Positions 43,889 to 53,559 are shown, counted from the stretch's first letter. The stretch: 64,000 nucleotides of DNA from Sediminitomix flava (GCF_003149185.1 NZ_QGDO01000005.1:62001-126000), one strand, 5' to 3'. Program-made: numbers and translations. The notes: generated from the letters alone by a model not told the origin.

Positions 43889-44608
43889 TTAGATTTTTAA
43901 CATGTCGTCCATGCTCAAAATCCCTTGACGATCTTTCGCCCATTCAGCGGCTACTACTGCTCCTAAAGCAAAAGACGTACGCGTATGAGCCGTGTGTTTG
44001 ATCTCTATTTCGTCAAGCTCTGAAGTATATCTTATAGTATGAGTACCTGGTACATGAGGTTCTCTTAATGCTTTGATTCCAACAGCCTCATTTTTCCTCT
44101 CTTCACCCTCTAAATACCAATCATTAATATTGTCATATTTTTCTATGATACCTTCTGCAAGCGTGATCGCAGTACCACTAGGCTCGTCTAGTTTTTCAGT
44201 ATGGTGAATTTCTTCCATGCTCACACCGTAGTCGTTAAACGGTTTCATGAGCTCTGCTAATTGTTTATTTAGCTGAAAGAATAGGTTAACACCAAGGCTG
44301 AAATTAGACGCATAGAAAAAAGCACCATTTTTATCTGCGCATAGTTTTTCGATTTCATCTCTTCTATCTAGCCAACCAGTAGTTCCACTTACTATTTTAA
44401 TTCCTTGTTTAAGACAGCTAGAAATATTATTGAATGCAGAAGATGGTTGTGTAAACTCAATAGCAATGTCTACTTTATCACCGTCAAAATCTTCAATTTT
44501 AGTATCAGTATTTCTATCGACGATGCCAACAACATTATGTCCTCTTTCAATTAGTATTTTTTCGATGGTTTGTCCCATCTTTCCGTATCCAACGATTAAA
44601 ACATTCAT
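43889..44608 (-). CDS. dapB: 4-hydroxy-tetrahydrodipicolinate reductase
   Basis: A 239-residue NAD(P)H-dependent reductase of lysine and peptidoglycan (diaminopimelate) synthesis. It has the dinucleotide loop VGYGKMGQ, then GTTGW, ASNFSLGVNLF, the active-site segment EEIHHTEKLDEPSGTA and a C-terminal HTAHTRTSFALGAV. The length fits the short Bacteroidota form. It is in the middle of the parA to lepB operon, 38 bases before lepB and 61 bases after the DUF5683 gene. Confidence 0.96.
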   Translation of the reverse strand: MNVLIVGYGKMGQTIEKILIERGHNVVGIVDRNTDTKIEDFDGDKVDIAIEFTQPSSAFNNISSCLKQGIKIVSGTTGWLDRRDEIEKLCADKNGAFFYASNFSLGVNLFFQLNKQLAELMKPFNDYGVSMEEIHHTEKLDEPSGTAITLAEGIIEKYDNINDWYLEGEERKNEAVGIKALREPHVPGTHTIRYTSELDEIEIKHTAHTRTSFALGAVVAAEWAKDRQGILSMDDMLKI

Positions 44609-44669
44609 AGTATCTGAAAATAAGTCAATTTGATCTTGTCTTGAAACTGATGTACGTTATTTACATCAA

Positions 44670-45407
44670 TTAGTTGTTTAAACTAAAAGCTATTTTGAAA
44701 CCAGGAGCGAATTGATCAGGACCACCAACTTCAATTAAAGTAGGTTGAATTCGGGCTGATAAATCTTCGCTTAGGTCAAAATTCTTGAAGTGAGCATCTA
44801 CAGCTGCATCTCCAACTACAATTCCATACCACACTACTGTAAGTATGACAAAGAAATCTCGGTCTCTTCTGAATCGATCACGGTTTCTCCTAAAGGCATC
44901 AGCAGAAACACCGGCAAAACGATCATCGATAAGTTCATCGTTTGTAGGGTCATTATCTGTAAGATATGCCAAGTTTGTCTTTGACTCTAGGTAATGTACA
45001 TGATTCCAGCCGATTAAGTAACCAAATATAGCTGAGCCTGCCCATGCTACGGGTACTTTCCAATAGCTTTTGTTGTAGATTTGTCCTGCTCCAGGTATAA
45101 CAGCAGAGAGAAGTGCTGCTTTACTTGGACTTCTTAGTGCGTATGATTGAGGTTTTACTTCTTTAATTTTAGCTTTCTTTTTTAGCTGTAACAAAGAATC
45201 CTCAACAGCAGAGGCATACTTTTCAGCATCTTGAGTTGTGATTTCAAACCCCTGAGCAAAACAGTCCATCGATTGCACTCCTGTCAGAAGCACAATAAGA
45301 ATTGGAAGCGCTCTCCATTGCCCTAATTTTCCAAAAAATGATCTCACAAGTACTGATTTAATCTTAGTTTTAGCAGAATTCGCTTTAAAAATGAAACTCA
45401 AAAGCAT
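44670..45407 (-). CDS. DUF5683-domain membrane protein
   Basis: A 245-residue protein with an N-terminal hydrophobic segment ending in a cleavage-like site (VQSMDCFAQG), and a later family motif AALLSAVIPGAGQIYNKSYW followed by a membrane segment (VAWAGSAIFGYLIGW). DUF5683 proteins stand in this same operon position in many Bacteroidota, between parB and dapB, and are presumed cell-envelope proteins. ATG 45407 is chosen; the longer frame starts with TTG. The first 30 residues are very basic and may be a long signal sequence. Confidence 0.82.
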   Translation of the reverse strand: MLLSFIFKANSAKTKIKSVLVRSFFGKLGQWRALPILIVLLTGVQSMDCFAQGFEITTQDAEKYASAVEDSLLQLKKKAKIKEVKPQSYALRSPSKAALLSAVIPGAGQIYNKSYWKVPVAWAGSAIFGYLIGWNHVHYLESKTNLAYLTDNDPTNDELIDDRFAGVSADAFRRNRDRFRRDRDFFVILTVVWYGIVVGDAAVDAHFKNFDLSEDLSARIQPTLIEVGGPDQFAPGFKIAFSLNN

Positions 45408-45471
45408 AAACAACAACTATTTAAAATTATTTATGCTTTTGAGTACATACTCATTTCTAAAAAATAGACAA

Positions 45472-46395
45472 TTATAGATCGTCGTTATTCTTGAGGATGT
45501 CAAGAATTCTGTTTAGATCATGGATTGATGTAAACGGAATTCGAATTTCTCCTTTATCTTCTCCACTGCTTTTGACATTCACTCGTGTTCCAAAGTGTGA
45601 AGAAAGGTCTGATTGTAATTTATTAAATTCTTGACTCAATGGTTTCGGAGCAGGTTTCTTGTTAGAAAGCGGCTCTTTACCTTGAATGATATCTCTAACA
45701 AGATTCTCGACTTTTCTTACCGATAAGTTTTCATCAAGAATCTTCTGATAAATCGCTAATTGTAATTCAATATTTTCAATGTTAATCAATGCCTTAGCAT
45801 GCCCCATTGAGATTTTACTGTACTCAACTCCCTTTTGTATTTCTGGAGGAAGCTTCAACAGTCTTAAGTAATTGGTAACTGTAGACCTTTTTTTACCAAC
45901 TCTTCCTCCCAATTCGTCTTGTTTAAGATCGCATTCAGAAATAAGACGTTGATATGAAATTGCGATTTCAATTGGGTTTAAGTTTTCCCTTTGAATGTTC
46001 TCGATCAATGCCATTTCCAACATTTGTTGGTCATCAGCACTTCTTACATATGCAGGAATAGTCTCTAAGCCAGAAAGCTTAGACGCCTGCCATCTGCGTT
46101 CTCCAGAAATAAGTTGATAAGAACCTTCGCTTAATTTACGAACAGTGATTGGCTGTATAACACCTTGAACTCTGATAGAATCAGCTAATTCTCTTAAAGC
46201 CTCTTCCTCAAAGTGAGTTCTAGGTTGATAAGGGTTGGGCTCAATAGCAGAAACAGGAATTTCATCCATTTTTTCAACTACAGTTTCCTTCTGCACATTT
46301 TCTTGCCCAGAACTTGAGTTTTCTGGTCCATCACCTAAAATAGCCCCTAATCCTTTTCCTAAAGAAGAGCGTTTTTTCAACGTTTTCTTAGCCAT
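45472..46395 (-). CDS. parB: Chromosome-partition protein ParB
   Basis: A 307-residue DNA-binding CTPase-type protein. The N-terminal ParB/Srx domain shows IEPNPYQPRTHFEEEAL and the GERRWQASKL motif (the conserved E-R-R region that binds CTP); the following part (LPPEIQKGVEYSKISMGHA) carries the parS-recognising helix-turn-helix. A C-terminal dimerisation domain follows. It pairs with ParA, eight bases upstream on the same strand. No parS palindrome was recognised in this window. Confidence 0.95.
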   Translation of the reverse strand: MAKKTLKKRSSLGKGLGAILGDGPENSSSGQENVQKETVVEKMDEIPVSAIEPNPYQPRTHFEEEALRELADSIRVQGVIQPITVRKLSEGSYQLISGERRWQASKLSGLETIPAYVRSADDQQMLEMALIENIQRENLNPIEIAISYQRLISECDLKQDELGGRVGKKRSTVTNYLRLLKLPPEIQKGVEYSKISMGHAKALINIENIELQLAIYQKILDENLSVRKVENLVRDIIQGKEPLSNKKPAPKPLSQEFNKLQSDLSSHFGTRVNVKSSGEDKGEIRIPFTSIHDLNRILDILKNNDDL

Positions 46396-46403
46396 ATATT
46401 ATT

Positions 46404-47183
46404 TTACGCCTTTTGCGATACTTTATTTTTGTCTAAAATTTCCTGAGCAAGGTTTAAGTAACTCACAGCTCCTTTACTAGTAGCGTCGTGAGCGATAACA
46501 GGTACGCCAAAACTTGGAGCCTCACTTAAACGGATATTTCGAGGAATGAGTACATCAAAAACGATGTTTTTGAAGTGTTGCTTTACTTCTTCTACTACTT
46601 GGTTAGACAGTCTTAAACGAACATCATACATAGTTAGAAGAATTCCTTCAAAATCAAGTTTTGGATTGAGTCTTTGTTGAATTCTTTCTATTGTAGCCAA
46701 CAACTTTCCTAAACCTTCCAATGCATAATATTCACATTGTACAGGTATAATTACAGAGTCGGCAGCTGTAAGTGCGTTTACTGTGATTAGACCGAGTGAA
46801 GGAGAGCAGTCAATGATGATAAAGTCGTATTTATCACGAATTTTGTTCAGCTCTTTGCGCATTCTGAATTCGCGATCTTCAATGTCAATCATTTCAACTT
46901 CTGCACCAACTAAATCAATGTCAGAAGGAAGAATGTCCAAGTAATCATACTCAGAGGGTACTATAGCAGACTCAATGTCAGATTCACCAACCATACAATG
47001 ATAGATGGTATTTCGTTCTTGTCTTGGGTCAAGTCCAAAACCTGAAGTACAGTTTGCCTGAGGATCGGCATCTACAACAAGGGTATTGTATTCAAGTGCA
47101 GCTAAACTGGCTGCTAAATTCACTGAAGTAGTTGTTTTTCCAACACCACCTTTTTGATTGGCAATTGCTATAATTTTACCCAT
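46404..47183 (-). CDS. parA: Chromosome-partition ATPase ParA
   Basis: A 259-residue P-loop ATPase with the deviant Walker A motif [14 protein letters not shown] (residues 10-23), [14 protein letters not shown] and [14 protein letters not shown]. It drives segregation of the origin region with ParB, and is the first gene of a five-gene operon (parA, parB, DUF5683, dapB, lepB). It starts 345 bases from the next gene. A -7-like TATATTTG element lies about 240 bases upstream on the minus strand. Confidence 0.96.
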   Translation of the reverse strand: MGKIIAIANQKGGVGKTTTSVNLAASLAALEYNTLVVDADPQANCTSGFGLDPRQERNTIYHCMVGESDIESAIVPSEYDYLDILPSDIDLVGAEVEMIDIEDREFRMRKELNKIRDKYDFIIIDCSPSLGLITVNALTAADSVIIPVQCEYYALEGLGKLLATIERIQQRLNPKLDFEGILLTMYDVRLRLSNQVVEEVKQHFKNIVFDVLIPRNIRLSEAPSFGVPVIAHDATSKGAVSYLNLAQEILDKNKVSQKA

Positions 47184-47492
47184 CTTTTTTCACATTTAAA
47201 TTTAAAACCGAGTAAGGTTTTAAACGAGTTCACTTTGGTTTAGGGATGAATTAAAAAAAGTAAAAAATATAGAATAATATTCTTTATGAGTATGAAATTT
47301 ACCTTCTAATCCCTGCATAATAAGAAAACAAGGAAAACTTATTTCTTATTTATTACTTCCAAATCTCTGCACATGAACTAAATAGCTCATTCAACACGAT
47401 TAGATTCAAATACTCTTCTACAAATATAATCTTTTAAAGGATAAATGCTATTGCTTGAAAGCATTGATGGACATGAAACCTGTATTTTTTAT
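47184..47492. other. Gene-free stretch upstream of parA with a weak promoter element
   Basis: About 310 bases with no convincing gene. CAAATATA at 47421-47428 reads TATATTTG on the minus strand and fits a -7 element; no TTG lies at the normal distance. If used, it would give parA a leader of about 230 bases. Confidence 0.4.
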
Positions 47493-47524
47493 AAAAAAAA
47501 TCCGACTGAATTTTCAGTCGGATT
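47493..47524 (-). terminator. Terminator of the 118-residue protein gene
   Basis: AATCCGACTGAA pairs with TTCAGTCGGATT across two bases, followed on the minus strand by eight T. Confidence 0.88.
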
Positions 47525-47528
47525 ATAT

Positions 47529-47885
47529 CTAAGCTGCAATTGTTTTTAAAACTTCATCTACAGGTCCAAAAGTTTTTCTATCAAGTAGCTTCCCTTTTTT
47601 AGTTTTGAGCGTGACCTCAGAAGGTGCTAACTTAATTTCAGCAGTAGACGATACTACTTTTTCAAAGAATTCTTTGGCTCCTTGTAAATCCCCTTTGTCA
47701 AAAGAATAAGTTTTCACATCTGTTTTTAAAGATTGCCCCGGAATTACAATATATAAAGTGAATTCTACTTCGTAGGCAGGTGAAAACTTAGCTTTCATAC
47801 GCTTCAATGAAGCTTTGACATTATTCTTATGAGTTGTATAGGCTGAAGCTAAATTGTTTTTTAATTGACTTAAAGGATTTTTCAT
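47529..47885 (-). CDS. Protein of unknown function, 118 residues
   Basis: A soluble basic protein. The middle (EVEFTLYIVIPGQSLKTDVKTYSF) looks like an antiparallel sheet and the first third is a basic helix (LSQLKNNLASAYTTHKNNVKASLKRMKAKF). I do not recognise the family. It has its own terminator and stands between accC and the parA operon, so it may be expressed alone. The basic helix and beta part could suit nucleic-acid binding, but this is speculation. Confidence 0.55.
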   Translation of the reverse strand: MKNPLSQLKNNLASAYTTHKNNVKASLKRMKAKFSPAYEVEFTLYIVIPGQSLKTDVKTYSFDKGDLQGAKEFFEKVVSSTAEIKLAPSEVTLKTKKGKLLDRKTFGPVDEVLKTIAA

Positions 47886-48016
47886 CTATCTATAAGTTTA
47901 GTCCGTCATTGTAGAAAAAAAAATCTCCTTCTCAAATATTGTACTAAAAATAGCTTAGCTATAATTTTTTTCTTCAAGTCACGTCTAATTCGCACAGCTT
48001 TCAACCCGTTAAAACC

Positions 48017-49513
48017 TTATTTAGCTCTTGTTTTCCACTTATTTACAGTTCCTTCAGTTTGATGTTGAGTTTCTATGTTTTTATTTTCTTCATTGAAGAG
48101 TAATCCTGCAATTCCAGAGGCGATAAATTCTTCATCATTTTCCATTGTCTGTTTTAGACTATCCTTGCTGTAGTATTTGCTGATGAAATTAGTATCAAAA
48201 TTCCCTGTTCTAAATGCTTCATGGTTGATAGCAAAAGATGCAAATGGGAGTGTGGTTTTTACTCCTGCAATTATGTATTCATCGATTGATCTTAAAGCTT
48301 TATCAATTGCATTATCTCTATTATCAGCTCTTACAATTAATTTAGAAATCATTGGGTCATAATAAATAGATACATCATTTCCCTCTTGATAGCCATCGTC
48401 AACTCTAGTGCCGTACCCTTGTGGAATTTGATATGTGGACAAAGTTCCTGTGTCAGGCATAAACCCATTTTCAGAGTCTTCTGCATAAACCCTGATTTCT
48501 ATAGCATGTCCATTTATTTTTAAGTCATCCTGTGTAAAACTCAAAGGATGTCCGTCAGATACTTTTATTTGTTCTTTAACTAGATCGACATCTGTAATTT
48601 CTTCAGTCACGGCATGTTCTACTTGAAGTCGGGTATTCATTTCTAGGAAGTAATAGTTCTTATTACTATCCATAATAAACTCTACCGTTCCTGCTCCAAC
48701 ATAATTACACGATTTTGCAACATCAACTGCACATTTGCCCATTTCAGCTCTTAATTTTTCATCAAGGAAAATAGATGGGGCTTCTTCAATTACTTTCTGA
48801 TGTCTTCGTTGAATCGAACATTCTCTTTCGAAAAGGTGTACTACATTCCCATGCTTATCAGCTAGAATTTGAAATTCGATATGTTTTGGTGAAGTGATGT
48901 ACTTTTCCACAAATACGGTTCCGTCACCAAAAGCGGCCTTAGCTTCACTTATAGCCCTTTCCAATTGTTCTTCAAATTCTTCCTCTGTTTCAACAATTCT
49001 CATTCCTTTTCCACCACCGCCAGCACTTGCTTTTATTAAAAGAGGGAAACCAATTTCATTGATTTTTGGTCGGATAACATCAAGGTCTTGTGTAGCCTCA
49101 TCAATGCCAGGAACCAAAGGTATGTTGTAAGCTTTTACAGTGTTCTTAGCTTCAATCTTACTCCCCATGATTTGGATACTAGAAGCAGATGGCCCTATAA
49201 ATATTATTCCAGCATCTTCTACTTTCTGAGCAAAATCAGCATTCTCAGATAGAAAACCATAGCCTGGGTGGATAGCATCTATATTTAGTTCTTTGGCAAT
49301 ATTTAGTATTTTTTGAATATCTAAGTATGATTCTGCAGCAGTATTACCACCCAAACAAACAGCTTCATCAGCTGCTAAAACATGTGGAGCTGTTCGGTCT
49401 ACCTCACTGAAAACAGCTACTGATTTAATTCCTAATTCTTTGATTGAACGGATGATTCTCAGAGCTATTTCACCTCTATTGGCAATTAGTACTTTCTTAA
49501 TATTCTTGATCAT
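48017..49513 (-). CDS. accC: Biotin carboxylase subunit of an acyl-CoA carboxylase
   Basis: A 498-residue ATP-grasp enzyme that carboxylates biotin. It has the N-terminal NRGEIALRIIRS motif, the glycine-rich ATP loop KASAGGGGKGMRIVE, the FLEMNTRLQVEHAVTE core and the C-terminal IRVYAEDSENGFMPDTG. All are family signatures. The last 50 residues (after about 448) are an acidic, possibly disordered tail ending NKWKTRAK, which is longer than in standard AccC. No biotin carrier (accB) or carboxyltransferase gene is adjacent, so it could serve acetyl-CoA or propionyl-CoA carboxylase; the gene name is tentative. Confidence 0.92.
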   Translation of the reverse strand: MIKNIKKVLIANRGEIALRIIRSIKELGIKSVAVFSEVDRTAPHVLAADEAVCLGGNTAAESYLDIQKILNIAKELNIDAIHPGYGFLSENADFAQKVEDAGIIFIGPSASSIQIMGSKIEAKNTVKAYNIPLVPGIDEATQDLDVIRPKINEIGFPLLIKASAGGGGKGMRIVETEEEFEEQLERAISEAKAAFGDGTVFVEKYITSPKHIEFQILADKHGNVVHLFERECSIQRRHQKVIEEAPSIFLDEKLRAEMGKCAVDVAKSCNYVGAGTVEFIMDSNKNYYFLEMNTRLQVEHAVTEEITDVDLVKEQIKVSDGHPLSFTQDDLKINGHAIEIRVYAEDSENGFMPDTGTLSTYQIPQGYGTRVDDGYQEGNDVSIYYDPMISKLIVRADNRDNAIDKALRSIDEYIIAGVKTTLPFASFAINHEAFRTGNFDTNFISKYYSKDSLKQTMENDEEFIASGIAGLLFNEENKNIETQHQTEGTVNKWKTRAK

Positions 49514-49581
49514 GTGTTTATTGTAGTTTTTGGTTTCGGTGTCTTCGAATATAAGTGTTGTAAGTACTATTTTAAAAATAT

Positions 49582-50025
49582 TTATTCTATAAGTTCAATT
49601 TTTCTCATGCAATTCATAAATGATGAAGGGATCATTCCTTTCATTCCTTTGAATATATACGGCTTATCTTGAGGTGTTTTTATAATAATTGCTTGTGTGA
49701 GGTCTGTGAGAAGCTCTTTCTGAAGTTTTATTCCCGATATGAGGGTGTATGGTACTTCAAATGATGAAAGCTTTTGTTCTTTTGGGTTTACACCTATAAA
49801 AGCTAGACCAAATTGTCTCAGAAATAAGATACCCATTTGATCTGAGCCATTACCTTTATCAAAACCTGTCCATGCTGCAGAAATAATTTTATTTTCACTA
49901 TGGTCTAGAGCATTGAAGCTTTCTTCCATTCTAAGAATTAGATTTTGTAAAGATCTAATGTCAAGAAAAGGGACTTCAAGTTCTTTGAGGAGTGAGTATA
50001 ACCTAGAGGAGTTGATGTCTGACAT
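49582..50025 (-). CDS. Protein of unknown function, 147 residues
   Basis: A soluble alpha/beta protein with no recognised family. It shows strand patterns (ISAAWTGFDKGNG, MGILFLRQFGLAFIGV) and an FKGMKGMIPSSF segment near the C-terminus. It might adopt a PH-like or roadblock-like fold, but there is no strong motif. It lies 68 bases upstream of accC on the same strand and may be co-transcribed. A CAAAAATA element near 50062 fits a minus-strand -7 box, supporting transcription from there. Confidence 0.5.
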   Translation of the reverse strand: MSDINSSRLYSLLKELEVPFLDIRSLQNLILRMEESFNALDHSENKIISAAWTGFDKGNGSDQMGILFLRQFGLAFIGVNPKEQKLSSFEVPYTLISGIKLQKELLTDLTQAIIIKTPQDKPYIFKGMKGMIPSSFMNCMRKIELIE

Positions 50026-50147
50026 TTGTAATATAAGATTTAGAATATTGTATTATTCAGACAAAAATAATGAAAGGACGCTAAAAATAGGTGTTAATAA
50101 AAAGTGTTTTGTATTATTCTAATAATCTTTTATAAATAAAAGAGTAA

Positions 50148-50199
50148 TGTGAGGCCGATAAATTAAATAGGGAGAAAAAAAGTCTAAATTTATCTCACA
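50148..50199. promoter_or_regulatory. Inverted repeat upstream of the TPR gene
   Basis: GATAAATT (50157-50164) and AATTTATC (50187-50194) are inverted copies 22 bases apart, and TGTGA (50148-50152) with TCACA (50195-50199) extends the symmetry after a short bulge. It lies about 60 bases before the ATG of the TPR gene and could be an operator or leader hairpin. Confidence 0.4.
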
Positions 50200-50259
50200 T
50201 AAGAAAACTTTTTCTTAGCTCAAATAACATACCAATTGCTAAATTTCGAAAGTATTACT

Positions 50260-51615
50260 ATGAAGTTTCAAAAAACCATCTCACTGCTACTTTTAATCGT
50301 TGTTGTTTTTTGTCCTTTATTTCAATTGCACGCTCAAAGTTCTGAAGCTGAAGACTATTTTGTGAGAGCAGAGATTTTGATGAAAGAAAAAAAGTATTCG
50401 GAAGCCTTGATCACTTATAAAAGAGCTATTCAGGTTCTTCCGAATAATAGTAAGTATTTTTTCAAGAAGGGAGTCTGTCTTTATAAAATGAAAAGAGCTG
50501 ACGAAGCTGTCGCTGAGATAGAAACTGCGATTAAATTAGATAAGACGAATATTGATGCATATTTGTTTTTGGCAAATTATTCATCAAAAAAAGGAGATGA
50601 GATTCTCGCGGTAGAATACCTTGATCAAGCTTTTATTCATGGGAAAGATATAGCATCAAGAGTAGGCTACAAAAAGAAAATTATTAAGAAGTTAATAAAA
50701 ATTGACAAGTTTTATCTAGCAGGTAAGCATATCGATGAGGTAAAAGCTTTAGCTGCTACAGATACTGAAATATTATATTGGGATGCAAAGTATCACAATC
50801 AAATCAGTAAAGATCATAAGGCTGCAAAAGATATCTTGAAGAAAGCAATTCAAGTGGCTGACTCTAAGAATGATAATCTGAAGGAACATATTTATTATGA
50901 ACTAGGCTATGCTCATCATCACTTAGAAGAATTTGATCATGCATCCACTGCTTTTGATAAAGTAAACCACCCAAAGTACCAATCAAAAATTAAAGAGTTT
51001 TCTCCTGAGTTTTTATACCAAGCAGCTTTAGGGTATTATCACGTCTTCGATTACGAGACTGCTGAAGCATTATTGAAAAAGGTGATATCAATAAAACCTT
51101 CATTTCTTCCATCTCATAAGTTGTTAGTGACTATCAAAGGGGCTGTGAGTTCTGATGAAGATGAACTGTTTGATACAAAAATGAGCTTGGCTAGTAATTC
51201 CTCTATGCCAATGAACCAGAAAATTTATACTGAAATCATAGAAGACCAGCTAGAAAGAGTAGATTTTCAAACAGCACTGGATCTAGTTGCTATGATGGAA
51301 AAAGAAAATATGGTTGATGTTGATATCAGATTTTTTAAAGCAAGAGCTTTGCATATGGCGGGTAGTCATGAGGAAGCTATTGAAATTTTGAAGCTTTTAA
51401 AAACATCTAAAATTGATATCAATACTAAATCAAGAAGTGTTTTACTCTTAGGAATGATTTATCATCAACAAGGAAAAAATGATGAAGCGAAAGCTGTTCT
51501 AAATATGCCAATGCCAGCGGCATTTAAGGCTGCTGCAAGAACTGAAATGTTAGAATTAGGTAACAAAGAAGTTCAAGCTTTGCATAAGAAAGCTACTAAA
51601 GGAAAAAATCAATAA
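50260..51615 (+). CDS. Exported tetratricopeptide-repeat protein
   Basis: About 451 residues. A signal peptide (MKFQKTISLLLLIVVVFCPLFQLHAQS) precedes a long array of TPR-type helices: YFVRAEILMKEKKYSEALITYKRAI, YFFKKGVCLYKMKRADEAV, AYLFLANYSSKKGDEILAVEY and others through residue 430 (EEAIEIL, MIYHQQGKNDEAKAVL). TPR arrays mediate protein contacts. The role is unknown; such periplasmic TPR proteins often support outer-membrane or gliding machinery in this phylum. ATG 50260 is chosen over TTG 50236, because the signal peptide starts there. Confidence 0.85.
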   Translation: MKFQKTISLLLLIVVVFCPLFQLHAQSSEAEDYFVRAEILMKEKKYSEALITYKRAIQVLPNNSKYFFKKGVCLYKMKRADEAVAEIETAIKLDKTNIDAYLFLANYSSKKGDEILAVEYLDQAFIHGKDIASRVGYKKKIIKKLIKIDKFYLAGKHIDEVKALAATDTEILYWDAKYHNQISKDHKAAKDILKKAIQVADSKNDNLKEHIYYELGYAHHHLEEFDHASTAFDKVNHPKYQSKIKEFSPEFLYQAALGYYHVFDYETAEALLKKVISIKPSFLPSHKLLVTIKGAVSSDEDELFDTKMSLASNSSMPMNQKIYTEIIEDQLERVDFQTALDLVAMMEKENMVDVDIRFFKARALHMAGSHEEAIEILKLLKTSKIDINTKSRSVLLLGMIYHQQGKNDEAKAVLNMPMPAAFKAAARTEMLELGNKEVQALHKKATKGKNQ

Positions 51616-51639
51616 TCAACTAAACCAAAGTTTAGTTTG

Positions 51640-51678
51640 CCCCTAGAGTCAAGTTATTGAATCTAGGGGTATTTTTTT
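51640..51678. terminator. Bidirectional terminator
   Basis: CCCCTAGA (51640-51647) pairs with TCTAGGGG (51662-51669), inner TCAA/TTGA, then a run of seven T on the plus strand. It lies between convergent genes. Confidence 0.88.
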
Positions 51679-52687
51679 ATTCTCCTTTGTATATTTTTAC
51701 AACGGTCGTTTCCTTTGTTTTTTTATAACCTCTGAACATTCCTGGTGTATTGAATTCCATGACGATATTCCCATCTTTATCTAAACCAACTAATCCTCCT
51801 GTACCACCTATTTCAGTTAATTGATCTTGAATAGTATGTTCAGATGCTTCTTCTATCGATTTGTTTTGGTACTTCATTTGGTCTGAAACATCTTTAGCGA
51901 CACCTAGTCTAATAAAGTATTCACCGTGTCCAGTACATGATATTCCGCAGGTGTTATTGTTAGCATATGTTCCAGCTCCAATTATCGGAGAATCTCCAAC
52001 TCTTCCATATTTCTTGTTTGTCATGCCTCCTGTAGAAGTACCTGCCACAATATTCCCTGACTGATCTAAAGCAACAGCACCTACAGTACCATATTTGAAA
52101 TTGTTATTGCCTTCATCATTACCCCTCTCAATATAACCTTGTGATTGCTCTAGTTCTTTGGCTTTCAATAATGATTTATGCCTTCTTTCAGTTATAAAGT
52201 AATTAGCTTCTACTAGCTCTAAATTTTGTTCTTCAGCAAAGGTATCAGCACCTTTTCCTGAGAGCATTACATGTTTTGAGTTATGCATTACTGCTTGAGC
52301 TGCAAGAATTGGGTTTTTTACTGTTTTAACACCAGCTACAGCACCTGCATTTAAGTTTTTTCCAAACATAATCGATGCATCTAATTCACATTCTTCATTA
52401 TGAGTTAAGACTGCTCCTTTTCCAGCATTGAATAAAGGTGAGTTTTCTAAAATCATGATAGCTGAAATTACAGCCTCTTCACTAGTTCCACCATTTTCAA
52501 GTATTGAATATCCAGCATTCAAAGCTTCATCAAGTTTCTCTCGGTATGCCTTATCTTTTTCAGGAGTCATATTTTCTCTTTTAATGACACCAGCACCTCC
52601 ATGTATCACAATTGCAATTTTTTTAGACTGTGCAAAAAGCGACAAGGAAGTCAAAAAAATGATGATAGTTAAGAGTAATTTCTTCAT
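51677..52687 (-). CDS. Exported isoaspartyl peptidase/L-asparaginase (Ntn type)
   Basis: A 336-residue hydrolase with a signal peptide (1-20, ending SLFAQ). It has the family start VIHGGAGV, then the autocleavage site FKYGTVGAVALD with nucleophile Thr201 after Gly200, and the substrate-binding STGGMTNKKYGRVGDSP and GTYANNNTCGIS. It cleaves isoaspartyl dipeptides and asparagine in the periplasm. The order of motifs and the length fit plant-type asparaginases. The gene is single, sharing a terminator with the convergent TPR gene. Confidence 0.94.
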   Translation of the reverse strand: MKKLLLTIIIFLTSLSLFAQSKKIAIVIHGGAGVIKRENMTPEKDKAYREKLDEALNAGYSILENGGTSEEAVISAIMILENSPLFNAGKGAVLTHNEECELDASIMFGKNLNAGAVAGVKTVKNPILAAQAVMHNSKHVMLSGKGADTFAEEQNLELVEANYFITERRHKSLLKAKELEQSQGYIERGNDEGNNNFKYGTVGAVALDQSGNIVAGTSTGGMTNKKYGRVGDSPIIGAGTYANNNTCGISCTGHGEYFIRLGVAKDVSDQMKYQNKSIEEASEHTIQDQLTEIGGTGGLVGLDKDGNIVMEFNTPGMFRGYKKTKETTVVKIYKGE

Positions 52688-52840
52688 GTTTTTAGTTTCT
52701 AGTTATTGTAAAATACTCTTAATCTAAGAAAAAATATAAGTCGAAGCTATTAAACCTTAGTTCATCAGAGGGTTTGAATGGCTAATTTCCTTGAATCTAA
52801 ATCAGCTAATTGACAAAGTGATCAATTACAACACTCCGTA

Positions 52841-52848
52841 TATATTTG
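52841..52848 (+). promoter_or_regulatory. Candidate -7 element for the START-domain gene
   Basis: TATATTTG about 52 bases before the ATG at 52900. The nearest TTG upstream gives a spacing of 28, longer than normal. Its position argues against a start at the TTG inside it. Confidence 0.35.
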
Positions 52849-52899
52849 ATTGTAGACTTGCTTTTTTTGAAAGATATTGTAAATATTTGTCAATATAAG

Positions 52900-53544
52900 A
52901 TGAGTAAAAACATGGTTTTTATTTTGAGACAAGGTGTTCATATCATACTAAAAAGTACTTTGAGTATTGTACTATTAGTATCGCTTTTTCATAATAGTAC
53001 GGTTAGTGCTCAGTCTAAATCTGATTGGGTTTTGAAAAAGGAGGGTGACGGCGTAAATATTTACAGAAGATACCTAGATTCATTGAAGGTATATGAATAT
53101 AAAGGTGAGTTTGAAGTTAAGTCATCTTTAGAAAGAATTTTAAAGTTTTTAAAAGATGATGAATCAAACCTCTCTTGTCTAAACAGGGCGTTAAAATTTA
53201 GAGCCTTTGAAATAGATGAAACTCAACAATCATGGAAAACTTATACGCTTATTGATATTCCATGGCCTTTTAATGATAAGGAGCTTGTGACTAAGAATAA
53301 TTTATATTTCACACCTTCTTTAGCATTAATCAGTATGACTTCTGTAGATAAAATTGAAGGAAATGAAAATAGAATCACTGGAGTAAAAGGGGAGTGGAGG
53401 ATTGAGAAAAGTACAGGATCAGATTGGACTATTAGTTACCAAGTGTATACAAGTCAAAAAGGGGTATTGCCCGAATGGTTCCTTTCTCCTTTTATCGTAA
53501 GTCAGTATCATGAATTTTTAAAGTGCATTTCAAGTTTAATGTAG
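52900..53544 (+). CDS. Exported START-domain lipid-binding protein
   Basis: About 214 residues. A basic N-terminus and hydrophobic segment (11-33) act as signal or anchor. The rest follows START domains: DWVLKKEGDGVNIYRRY, EYKGEFEVKSSLERILKFL, IPWPFNDKELVTKNN and GEWRIEKSTG with YQVYTSQKGVLPEWFLSPFI. Such domains bind lipids or other hydrophobic ligands. The gene is followed by a small membrane-protein gene 15 bases later, probably one operon, which might handle a lipid together. The ATG at 52900 is preferred over TTG 52846. Confidence 0.82.
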   Translation: MSKNMVFILRQGVHIILKSTLSIVLLVSLFHNSTVSAQSKSDWVLKKEGDGVNIYRRYLDSLKVYEYKGEFEVKSSLERILKFLKDDESNLSCLNRALKFRAFEIDETQQSWKTYTLIDIPWPFNDKELVTKNNLYFTPSLALISMTSVDKIEGNENRITGVKGEWRIEKSTGSDWTISYQVYTSQKGVLPEWFLSPFIVSQYHEFLKCISSLM

Positions 53545-53559
53545 TACAATTATATAATT

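Noticed and set aside
45472-47528. parS centromere site near parAB
   Set aside because: No sequence resembling TGTTNCACGTGAAACA was recognised near these genes.
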